From positions 11,521,402 to 11,585,401 of the forward strand of contig OX387183.1 of assembly GCA_947561395.2 (NCBI GenBank): DNA of 64,000 bases. Direction: 5' to 3'. Numbering within the stretch: the first letter of the stretch is position 1; every line of letters starts with the position of its first letter. A program made the translations under genes and the position numbers. A model generated the notes under the pieces. The model worked only from the letters and a program-made list of their open reading frames with translations, was not told where the DNA came from and ran no database searches. This document shows positions 23,290 to 33,095 of this stretch, in pieces. Source of the DNA: Buxus sempervirens (Eukaryota > Streptophyta > Magnoliopsida > Buxales > Buxaceae).

Positions 23290-23982
23290 ATGGCAGCCTG
23301 GGCTAACTTATGCTGGGCGTTGTGGAAAACTAGAAACAGCTTCATTTATGAGAGAAAAGCTCCAAATTTAAAACTGATTACCTCTCTTTTTTCATCTCTG
23401 CAGAAAGATTCTGAAACATTGGAAGATGAGGAACCCAAGCAGAACAGAGATAGGAAAATCGAAGAACTTGTTAGCTGGAGGAGACCAATTCCAGAATGGT
23501 TAAAAATAAATGTCGATGGGGCTGCCAAAGGGAGCCCAGGAGCAGCAGCGGTGGGAGTTATAGCGAGGGGCCAAGACGGTAATGTGGTGGGAGCAATAGC
23601 CTTTGATATTGGAGAAGCTGATGCACTCCTTGCAGAAGCAACAACCCTTGTAGAAGGATGCAAATTAGCTGTTGCTTTAAACAGTGACAAAGTGATAGTT
23701 GAATCTGATTCCAAAACTGTGGTCGATGCGTTTCTGAACAAGGAAGCTGATCCGTGGAGAATAGCCTATCTGCTTGAAGAGGCCAGGGTCATCAGTAGTT
23801 TGTTTGTCAAGTTCCGTTTAGTGAAGATTTTCAGAGAAGCCAATGGTCCAGCTGATGGATTGGCAAATTTCGCAATTAATGGTTTCTCCTGCTATTGGAG
23901 AAACAAGATTCCTGCATGTATCTCTAGTTTAGTCTTTTTTGACTTAATGGGACGAGCTCAGACTAGGCTAGTCCCAGGTTGA
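23290..23982 (+). CDS. LINE-encoded RNase H domain (open 230-aa fragment)
   Basis: C-terminal part of the LINE ORF2, still open for 230 aa. The N-terminal AWANLCWALWKTRNSFIYE belongs to the region after the zinc-binding segment. From about residue 70 the plant RNase H fold is readable: WLKINVDGAAKG (first catalytic Asp), AEATTLVEG (Glu), VIVESDSKTVVDA (Asp) and REANGPADGLANFA near the end, where the final catalytic Asp would lie. Upstream frames are broken, so this is not an independent gene. Preceding sequence (22660-23289) holds the zinc-binding part in scattered frames (IRFFLWKV, CVLCG-like). Confidence 0.75.
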   Translation: MAAWANLCWALWKTRNSFIYERKAPNLKLITSLFSSLQKDSETLEDEEPKQNRDRKIEELVSWRRPIPEWLKINVDGAAKGSPGAAAVGVIARGQDGNVVGAIAFDIGEADALLAEATTLVEGCKLAVALNSDKVIVESDSKTVVDAFLNKEADPWRIAYLLEEARVISSLFVKFRLVKIFREANGPADGLANFAINGFSCYWRNKIPACISSLVFFDLMGRAQTRLVPG

Positions 23983-24052
23983 ATGTAATCCTGCTTTGTT
24001 TTTTTCTTTTATTTAATTTCATATTTTCACATCAAAAAAAAAAAAAAAAAAA

Positions 24053-24433
24053 GCCAACAATACCCTAATGGCCTAATAGAAGCATGAAAAAAGGACATGT
24101 GGTAAGATTATGAAGATATGTAAGGTGTTTAACTGTGGGAGAGTCCATATCCCTAGTTTTTAACGTCCTCTAAGATTAGAGATTTAGTAGCCTCGACTAT
24201 GCTTCTCTATAAAAATCAATACGTATGAAATCCTATGGAGTATGAGGGGAATCTAATTAGCTCTGTTTTTGTCATTGGTATGTTTTAAATGCATCTTTAA
24301 AAAAGAAAAAAAAAGTGCTACTCTTTATGCATGGGACAGGCAACGCATATTGATATCTCTTATGTGCCTAACTGTTGCTTATATTATGATTATAGCATTC
24401 CACCAAGTTTCTTTAGTTGACATCCACAGCGAC
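24053..24433. other. Unit Y upstream DNA between LINE and Harbinger-type element
   Basis: Non-coding; matches about 3575-3960 of unit X and 46985-47385 of unit Z. It ends at CCACAGCGAC, immediately before the Harbinger-type element. Unit Z reads CCACAGCGACCTACTCTATGG without interruption. Confidence 0.65.
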
Positions 24434-24772
24434 TTAGAGGCCGTTTGGTAACGTTTTTTTTTAAAATAGTTTGAAAACTAAAAACAGTTACAACTATTTT
24501 TGGGTTTTTGAAAACAGGTGACAAGAAACCCGTTTGGTAACAATCATTGTTTTTTGGGTTTTTGAAAACAAGTGACAAGAAACCCGTTTGGTAATAATTG
24601 ATAAATAAAAAAATATTTAAAGTTTTCAAAATCAACAAATATGCATTGCTACACAACCTGCAAGCCTATTAAATTATAATAAATTTGCTATGAAAAAAAA
24701 AGGGAGGAAATCAAAATTTTATACCACAAATTACAAAGGATAAATCCCATCAACTCCTTCCCTATTTATAGT

Positions 24773-25123
24773 TTAAACAACTCTTACACCATTAGCTATT
24801 GCCATTTCATATGCAATTCTATCTCTAAGTGCAATCATTTCTCTTTGTCGAGCTGCTTGTGAACTACCTTCTAGAGGCTCTACATTCTGTCCACCTTTGC
24901 TTAGAATCAAGTCTTCCCTTCCATATTCTTCAAATAATTGGTCCCTTTGTGTCTCTACAGCCATTTGCAAAGGATTCAAATTGGTGACCACCAAACTTGA
25001 ACGAACAATATCCCTAGACCCACAACGTAACACCATGCTCCACCAGGAAGGAGAAGGAAACACACAAAAAAGGAAATGAAAGGAGGCAACTTGGTTCTGT
25101 CGTTCGGTTCGGTTTAGTCTCAA
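24773..25123 (-). pseudogene. Possible C-terminal remnant of PIF/Harbinger transposase
   Basis: A 116-aa frame on the minus strand, inside the Harbinger-type element. Its last ~60 residues (LQMAVETQRDQLFEEYGRED ... ALRDRIAYEMAIANG) resemble the end of plant HARBI1-like nucleases, which finish with an (A/E)LRD.IA..MW-type helix. No catalytic region is present and the N-terminal half looks unrelated. The position near one terminus and the element's class support the call; the sequence match alone is weak. Confidence 0.4.
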
Positions 25124-25230
25124 AATCTTTAAACCGAATTAGATCGGTTCGATTTAGGTTGGATGATTGGTTAAACCAAACCGAATCAAAACCGAACCAA
25201 ATTCATATACTTCTCTAAACTGAACCGAAT

Positions 25231-25330
25231 CAAACCGAAAAATAAGTATTTTAATATACATTAAACAATAGATAACGGTTCAAACCGAAAAATACAGTAT
25301 TTTAATATGCATTAAACAATAGATAAATTA
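25231..25330. repeat. Two 50-bp tandem repeats in a CCGAACC-rich remnant
   Basis: CAAACCGAAAAATA...CAATAGATAA occurs twice at a 50-bp offset. The upstream 25085-25230 is rich in GGTTCGG/CCGAACC words on both strands, similar in style to hAT-type elements such as 55749-56495. No termini identified. Confidence 0.55.
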
Positions 25331-26110
25331 CTTCAGCTTTAAAGTTTTAAAATTTTACAATTAAACCCTCCTTAAGTCGAACTAAACAACCCCAAATTCC
25401 CCATCCCCATTTCCCAAAACCTAGCTCAATGTCTTTGCTTACCTAGGAAACGACTGCCGACTGCTCTGTGAGAGTGTCGACTGGACCTGTTGCTGACGAC
25501 CACTTCCGACGATTGCTGTTGTAGCTATCCAGGATCACCAAAGCAACAAAGGTAAAACCCAAATCCTGCTTTCACCTTTTCTCTCTCACCGGCTTTCTCC
25601 TCTTCTTGCCTTCCTCCTCTCTTTTTCTCCTACCCTCTTCTCTCACGCCCTGTCTCTTTCTCTCCCTTTCTTCTTGCGTAGACTCCCCCTCTGCTCCCTT
25701 CTTCCTCTAATTCCCTCTTCCCCTTCTCTTCTCGCCAAAACACGTACCTGCCATGAACTAAGGTGAGAACGAGCTTGGGTAGTTTCCCGTTCCCTTCTGT
25801 AACTTGCACACCCCAGGAGGTGGTCTCATTTCTTAAGCTTGCAAAAGCCACGCCAATGGACATGGTCGAAATCGGAGAACATACAAAAACCCTAACAGAA
25901 TGCGATATCTTAAAATGAGAATTTATACCCTAAACGAGAAATTGTAGTGAGGAGGCAGCAAGAATTGCTCACCGGTTTCCAAATAGGTTCTCCAATTACG
26001 ATCCTCTATGTATGAAGGTACTGAAGCTTTCGCACAATGATAAAGCCGAAAACCCTAATTTTGTTACAGAATATTCCTTCGTTCTTTCACTCGTTCACTA
26101 CAAAAAAGCG

Positions 26111-26890
26111 GAGCTTTAGCGGCGGGTTTTTAGTGGCGGTAGGCATTTACCGCCGCTAAAAGACCATAATTTCATTTAACCGGCGGAAGACAGTGTTCCG
26201 CCGTCGAAACATGTATTTAGCGGCGGTAATCTTCTACCGCCGCTAAAAGGGAATGGCGCCAAACCCATTTTCGCGCTAAGGTTTGGCGCGTGTTGTTACC
26301 GGCGGTACTACCGCCGGTAATAACAACAATTACCGCGAAAATGGGTTTTTTCGCGGCGGTAATTAGTTACCGCCGCAGAAAGGCCATATGTTCTTTGCAC
26401 GAGATGGGTTTTGAGCGGCGGTTACTAATTACCGCCGCTGATAGCCCATATGACCTTTCCGATGAATGGGTTTTTAGCGGTGGTAACTAGTTACCGCCGC
26501 GGAAAGCCCATATGACCTTTCCGATGAATGGGTTTTTAGCGGCGGTAATTATATACCGCCGCTAAACGGCCATATGACGCCGCGAGGAATTGGATTTTAG
26601 CGGCAGTAATTAGTTACCGCCGCTAAAAAGCCAAATGTGATCACGCGACATGTGCTTTTAGCGGCGGTAAGTAGTTACCGCCGCTAAAAGCATTACCGCC
26701 GCTAAACGGCCATATGACGCCGCGAGGAATTGGATTTTAGCGGCAGTAATTAGTTACCGCCGCTAAAAAGCCAAATGTGATCACGCGACATGTGCTTTTA
26801 GCGGCGGTAAGTAGTTACCGCCGCTAAAAGCCAATTGTGATCGCGCGAAATGTGCTTTTAGCGGCGGTAACTAATTACCGCCGCTAAAAG
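26111..26890. repeat. 5' subterminal palindrome array of the CACTA element
   Basis: About a dozen inverted pairs of TTAGCGGCGGTAA and TTACCGCCGCTAA, each pair separated by only a few bases and spaced at roughly 65-75 bp, with variants (GGCGGAA, ACCGGCGGT, GCGGCAGT). In CACTA elements such subterminal repeats bind the element-encoded regulator and define transposition competence. Every pair can fold into a hairpin. The array ends just before the TATA-like box at 26892. Confidence 0.9.
26554..26833. repeat. Identical 140-bp tandem duplication in the subterminal array
   Basis: Two copies, 26554-26693 and 26694-26833, starting TACCGCCGCTAAACGG. They are identical by eye over about 137 bp and include two palindrome pairs each. 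Identity indicates a recent event. Confidence 0.85.
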
Positions 26891-26891
26891 G

Positions 26892-26925
26892 CTATAAATC
26901 CCCAAATCGCGCGATTGGGGTTTTC
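26892..26925 (+). promoter_or_regulatory. Putative CACTA core promoter
   Basis: CTATAAATC at 26892-26900 is a good TATA box, directly after the last subterminal palindrome. It is followed by CCCCAAATCGCGCGATTGGGG (split here as CCCCAAATCG + CGCGATTGGGG), a near-perfect 20-bp palindrome at about 26900-26920, around or just before the expected transcription start. The position upstream of both + strand genes fits. Confidence 0.6.
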
Positions 26926-29195
26926 TTCTCTGCGCGAAAAATCTCTGTTCGATCTCCCGGGGATTGCATCGCCTGCCGTCGTTCGCCTGCCGTCGTTCGC
27001 CTGCCGTCGTTTGCCTGCCGCCGGTCGCCGTTCGCCTGCCGCCTGCCGCCGGTCGCCCTACGCCGTTCGCCTGCTCGCCGGCGTCACCAAAAATCAGCTC
27101 GGTTCGTTCCCTCGGCTGCCACCAGTCGCTCGCCGGCGTTCGTTCTCAGTGAGTGAGCTATCAAATTTTCTGTTTTAGGATATGCCCTCAACGCCACATC
27201 CATGAGTGAGCAATAATCATCAAACCCTTAGTTCATTAAGCTTTATGCTAAAATTTGTGGGTAGCTTGCAAATAGTTTTGTCTTAAAAAAATTTTCATGC
27301 AAGTTTACAGAGACAACCCTCTATTTTTAAAAACTTTCAATCCATAGAAGCACTACTGGCATGAGAACATTTTTCTTAATCGGCTTGAGAACATTTTTTT
27401 TATTTATTTAATACTAACGTTAACGTTTTGGTTAACGTTGCTGTTGGCTGGTGAACCCACGAGGATACATGGCGCAAGATGCGCATAGGTCTTAGAGATG
27501 GTCTGAGGAATTGGTTATCCTTTCAAAGTCTTCTTTCCATTGATAACATCTTTGGTCGGTTGTTCCTTTATAAAAACTAGCAAACATCCTGTGGGAATGG
27601 GTAAGAAGTAATACATATCATTATATAAATAACTGTAATATAAGGGAAATATGCTTTATTGAAATAATTTTGATGATTTTATTCTTTTTCTTAAATAACA
27701 TCAATTTCTTTATTGAGTTTTCAATGATCCTTTTTTTTTTTTTTTTCTAATTTTCAAAATTGAAAGTTGGTTCAAACTATGTGTTGTAAAACTCAAAAGA
27801 TCAACTCCTCTAAAAATCCAAATTAAGTTTACAGGTTAGTAAAGTTGGTGTTAATAATAACCCAGAAAAATAAAAAAAGAACAAAGAAAAACAACAACAA
27901 CATACATCATCATTATTTCAATATTTAAACAGGTAAGGTTGTCTACTCATTTTGATAGCACATCTATGGTGTGGAATAAATTAGAGGGACTCATGGCATC
28001 CATTTCAACAGCCACACCACTAGCTCCATCCATTTCTTGTAATAGTTTCTGCAATGAGCTCCAAACCGTTGATAAATTTGTCGGAACTGCAATGAGCTCC
28101 AAACCATTTCTTGCCTCTTTCATCTGGAAGAGATTGGCTATTGATTGCTCCTGTGATGCAGAATAGCAAAAAAGAAGCTCTTTCCTTCCTTATGGAAAGA
28201 GCTTCTTTATGTATGATACAAAAAGAAACCACATTATCATATTAGCAAAAAGAAACTTTAAAATAAAATAAAATTCTAATTCTTTTTTGCCAGCTAGTCA
28301 TTAGGATCTCAATTACTAGGTTTTGTCAAGTGTATCAATAACCATTAGATGTGGTGGATATGGATGTGGATGCTTTTTTTGGATTGTATATGAATGCAAT
28401 ATTTCGACGAATCTTTTCTTTACAGGTTAAAACATTATTATTTTAGACCAATTTGGTCTGGACAACCCTCTATTTTTAGGGGAGATGCTGCCGAAATTTT
28501 TAGGGAAGATAAATAATGGTTAAACTATTATTTATCTCTTTAAATTCCTTGTTGTGATATTTTTGTTCTAATGCTGTTCTAGTGTGATTGGGTTTATGAT
28601 TAGTAGTTCTTTATTCTATTTTTTGGTTAACCTGGTTATTGTTTTTATATTTATTTATCTCATAAAAAAAGTGGGAACAATTCAAATACCCGTCTGAGAG
28701 GTTACATGTGTAACTAGGCCCATCATGTTTTGTGTACTTTGAAGATATTGCATCTTCGCAGTAAGTTTGCAATAATTCTTAGTATTTAAATATGAAGGCA
28801 TAGATTTGCACATGTAACATCTTGGATTGTCATATTGACAGTTTGGGGATATCAAGTATGTTACTTGTTGACATGTGATTTATATATATCTCTACTTATA
28901 ATTTTGGTTTTATCTCTTTGTTCTTCAAATACGTAGTTTTATTGACTCTACGTCAGAAAACTTTACGTATTTGAAGAACTGCGCAGAGATGCTGCCGAAA
29001 TTTGTGGAGAAATATATGAATCTTATGACAAACAAGTAATGTATTTGGTATTCCTAAATGGGTAAAACCAAGCATAAATTTTAAAACTAACATAAGTACT
29101 GTTTGCTATTAGCTAGATTCATTTATAGAGTATGTTTTGCAGAAAGTAATCTTATTCAAAAGCGACGCGTAAATTCTTTCACAACATACTAATAG
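26926..29195 (+). other. CACTA leader region: GC-rich minisatellite exon and intron
   Basis: From 26965 to about 27075 a GC-rich minisatellite repeats CGCCTGCCGTCGTT-like words, in sharp contrast to its AT-rich surroundings. A CA|GTGAGT donor-like site at 27149 suggests a non-coding first exon followed by a long intron. 27150-29195 has no convincing ORF. It holds two perfect foldbacks: arms 28171-28185/28194-28208 (AAAGAAGCTCTTTCC) and 28920-28935/28964-28979 (GTTCTTCAAATACGTA). A phrase GACAACCCTCTATTTTTAGG at about 28457 recurs at 34080. The ORF at 26915-27178 is a by-product of the minisatellite. Confidence 0.5.
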
Positions 29196-32100
29196 ATGGA
29201 TCGAAGGTGGATGAAAAGATCTAGGTATTTATTATGTTAATTTCTTAATGTTTTGATGAAGGGTGTGTATCTATATTTATTAACTAAATAGGTTACGTTT
29301 ACTATGGATGGAATAGGGCTAGTCAAGATTATCAAGATGGAATCTTGGGTTTCATCAAATTCGCATGTTCTCGCGGGGCAACTATTAATGGGTTGTTGAA
29401 GTGTCCTTGTCCGAAATGTAATAATGTGTTGTATCAAAGTCAAGAAGTCGCATACGAACACATGATTTGCAATGGATTTGATCAAAACTACACAAAATGG
29501 TACTATCATGGGGAGGATATTCTCGATTCACAACCCCCCCGTGTTAATCCCATAGTAGATGATGCACAATTTGGACGTGATGAAGTTAGGCTCATGGTTA
29601 AAGAAGCTTATGGGGTGCAGGATGAAATGGACGTATCTGCGAGTTCTTCACATAGGCCATCAGATGATACCCCAACTTGTAATAATCCACAGTTTGAGAA
29701 ACTGTTCCATGATGCTGGAGAAGAGTTATACCCGGGGTGTAAAAGCCACACGAAATTGTCGTTCATTGTTAAACTATTTCATATAAAGTGCCTAAGTGGA
29801 TGGAGCAATAAGTCATTGACTTTGACGCTTGAGTTGTTTAGAGAGACATTTCCGTTTGTGTCAAAATTGCCAGAAACAAGTTCACAGGTCAAGACGATGA
29901 TATCGGACCTGGGTCTTAATTATAACAAAATAGATGCGTGCCCAAATGACTGTATGCTATATTGGAATGAAACTAGTGAAAAACAAAAATGTGATATTTG
30001 CGGTACTTCTAGATGGAAATCCGAAGACAGTCATTCCAATAAAAAGGGAAAGAAAAAGGCAGCAAAGATATTAAGGCACTTTCCTTTGAAGCCGCGTCTT
30101 CAAAGATTGTATATGTCTTCCAAGATTGCCGATGATATGAGATGGCATGTGGATGGTCGTACTGATGATGATAAGTTAAGGCATCCTGCGGATTCTATGA
30201 CTTGGAAATATTTTGATGTTATGAATAGCGAGTTCAGTTCTGATCCTCGTAATGTTAGATTGGGCTTAGCATCTGACGGCTTCAATCAATTTAGATCAAT
30301 GAGTATCACCCACAGCACGTGGCCAGTCATTTTGATTCCATATAACTTGCCACCGTGGTTGTGCATGAAACAACCAAACATGATCCTTTCTTTACTCATA
30401 CCAGGGCCGAAGGGGCCGGGAAATGATATTGATGTGTACTTGCGCCCCCTTATAGAAGAGTTAAAAGACCTATGGGGTTCTGGGGTTGAGACATATGATG
30501 CGTCAAGAAAGGAGGTCTTCACTTTGCGTGCAGGGTTAATTTGGACGATTAGTGATTTCCCTGGGTATGCTATGCTTTCGGGTTGGAGCACTAAAGGGAA
30601 ACTTGCATGCCCTTCTTGTCATAAAGACACGTGTTCTAAGTATTTGCGTCATAGCCGGAAGCACTGTTATATGGGTCATCGTCGATTCCTACCTCTTGAT
30701 CATAAGTTTCGAAAGCAGAAACAATCCTTCGATGGTACCACAGAGACAAGGGAAGCTCCAATAGGATTAATCGGGTGGGATATTGTTGATCACTTAAGGG
30801 ACAGTTCACATGTATTCGGGAAGCATACCAGTAAGAAGTACTCTAAGAACACTGGTAAAGGAGCGATGCCCTTTAATTGGAAGAAAAAGAGCATATTTTT
30901 TGAATTGCCATATTGGAGGGATATTATGTTGAAACACAATTTGGACGTGATGCATATTGAGAAGAATGTTTGTGATAGTATACTTGGTACATTGTTAAAT
31001 ATTGATGGAAAAACGAAGGACAACTTTAAGGCGCGCTTGGATTTGGTTGACATGAGTATTAGACACGCACTTCATCCACAGATGTTACCAGATAGAAAGA
31101 AAGCATGTTTGCCGGCTGCATGCTTCTCACTAGACAAACGGGAACAAGATATATTTTGCAAAGTGCTGAAAAGTATAAAGGTTCCAGATGGTTATTCGTC
31201 CAACATTGCTAAACGGGTGAGTAGTAAAGAACGGAAGACATTTGGTCTTAAAAGTCATGATTTCCATGTGTTGCTGCATCAACTATTACCTCTTGCTATT
31301 CGGAAAGTGTTGCCGAAGAATGTAGCATCCGTATTGATAGAGTTGAGCAACTTTTTTCATCAATTGTGCTCCAAAGTTTGTGAAGTTGATGACTTGAAGC
31401 GCCTTCAAGATAGTATTGCACAAGTATTATGCCAGATGGAGAGGATTTTCCCCCCATCGTTCTTTGATATTATGGTGCATTTGCCAATTCACTTAGCAAA
31501 TGAAGCTATGGAAGGGGGGCCTGTCCAATATCGTTGGATGTATCCAATTGAAAGGTACGTATTACAACAGTCTTATTAAATGTGTTTCCTTGTATTTCGC
31601 CGTCGAATCATATTGATTATCAAGATTTTTTGTTTTTCATAATAGGTACTTGTACACCCTAAAGTCATATGTGCGCAATCGAGCACAACCGGAGGGGTCA
31701 ATTGCAGAAGGGTATATTGCGGAAGAATGTATGATATTCTGTTCCCGATACTTACCTAACGTAGAATCAAAAACTAATCGGCCGCAAAGAAACTATGATG
31801 AAACTGCAATTGGAAGTGCCCAACCATATAAATTATCCAATATTGAGTGGGCACAAGCGCATCGTTATGTGCTTTTCAATGACGATAGGGTTGCAAGTTT
31901 TCGAATGTAAGAAGTTACTTACTTACCTCATCCATTTGTTTCTATATTACAATATTTTCATATTCTTTGAATTAATCATTGTATTTTACATTACAGGCGT
32001 CATCTAAGCCTTCTTAAGATGTTAACTCCAAGGGCAAGGGAACATGACATACAAAAGAAACATAATAATGAATTCATGCAGTGGTTTAAAGAACATGTAA

Positions 32101-32927
32101 GACACATTGTTTCATTTATAGAGTTTTAGCTCCACATGTGTTGTTTAATATTGCATTTCTTAACCTACTTGCCCCTTTATTTATAGGCCGAGACACTAAA
32201 AGCATCAAATAGTGCCGTCACCGACGACATTATGTTGTTGTCACAGGGGCCACAATCAATGGCAAAAAAATTCAAGGGATACATAAGTAATGGATATCGT
32301 TTTTGCACGATAGAGAAAGAGAAATCCTCAAAAAGTCAGAATAGCGGTGTTGTGGTAAAAGCAAGCACTACTAGCTACGCTAGTACGAAAGATAAAAATC
32401 CAATAACAAGTTATATGTCTTTTTACGGGCGTCTGACTGATGTGGTCGAATTGGCATATTCAGAGCAGCTTAGACATGTACTGTTTAAGTGTGATTGGGT
32501 TGATATCATGACACAAGGAAGAGGCATTAAGACAGATGAGTTAGGATTTACACTTGTGAACTTCAAACGGTTATTATATACTGGTCAACATGTCATGGAT
32601 GATCCGTTTGTGTTCGCATCTCAAGCTGAACAAGTTTTCTTTGTGGTGGATCCAATCGATGAAGAGTGGAATGTTGTTGTGAAGACTAAGCCAAGGGACT
32701 TGTTTGAATTGATCACGAATGATGATCAACCCATTGATTGCGAGCCATATGCTACCCAACTTGTAACAAATAATGAAGAAGAGGTTGATGGGTTGAGTTG
32801 GGCAAGGGAAGACGTACCTGGCACAACAGTTGATGCTCATTCTCATACGAGTACAGAACAGCTCGCATCTCCTAGTGATCCTGTTCATGACGAACAGGGA
32901 TCGGATTCTGATGATGACCATGAATGA
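29196..32927 (+). CDS. TNP2-like CACTA transposase (five predicted exons)
   Basis: Predicted 1122-aa transposase that cuts and joins CACTA ends in the nucleus. Exons by GT-AG rules: 29196-29224, 29317-31554, 31646-31906, 31997-32096, 32187-32927; the total is a multiple of three with no internal stop. The N terminus reads MDRRWMKRSR, joined to ASQDYQDGILGF, then a transposase-associated zinc-type segment with CPCPKCNN (to about residue 80). The central Transposase_21 domain (about 290-500) has NVRLGLASDGFN, WPVILIPYNLPPW, LLIPGPKGPGNDIDVYL and YAMLSGWSTKGKLACPSC. A DUF4218-like segment follows (about 650-850: HDFHVLLHQLLPLAIR, YTLKSYVRNRAQPEGSIAEGY). A DUF4216-like segment is in the last exon, with an acidic tail. 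The first intron (92 bp) is the least certain; it was chosen because it restores the usual N terminus. Promoter at 26892. Confidence 0.88.
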
Positions 32928-33095
32928 ATTGTATTTGAATTGTAGTGATCATGTTCATTCTCATTTTTTGTCTTGAATACGACACACTATTTTCTTCTAT
33001 TAAACTAACTAACAAACAATAGCCGTTTATGATGAATCAGATTGTTATTGACTTGTATGATTTTATTTTCTACAGCATATATTGTATTTTATTAG

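Larger units (their letters stand above)
20299..24052 (+). mobile_element. L1-type LINE with RNase H, 5' truncated, poly(A) tail
   Basis: Second non-LTR retrotransposon, + strand, of another lineage than the 14.4 kb copy. It begins inside the endonuclease domain, so the 5' part is missing, and ends in a 19-A tail at 24034-24052. Units X (about 3555) and Z (about 46980) show the site without the LINE. Domain order: partial endonuclease, reverse transcriptase, zinc-binding region, RNase H. At least four frameshifts. No clear target-site duplication; the left flank has a duplicated 20-bp phrase instead. Confidence 0.85.

Noticed and set aside
26111..26890. CRISPR-like array
   Set aside because: Repeats are short palindromic pairs next to CACTA ends in a plant genome, with unequal spacing; they are transposon subterminal repeats.
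26915..27178. 87-aa and 62-aa Arg/Pro/Ala-rich ORFs
   Set aside because: They come from the GC-rich minisatellite, overlap in two frames and have no domain.
29345..29347. TTG at 29345 as start of the CACTA transposase
   Set aside because: Splicing 29196-29224 to 29317 gives an ATG start and the usual MDRRWM...GF N terminus, so the TTG is internal.
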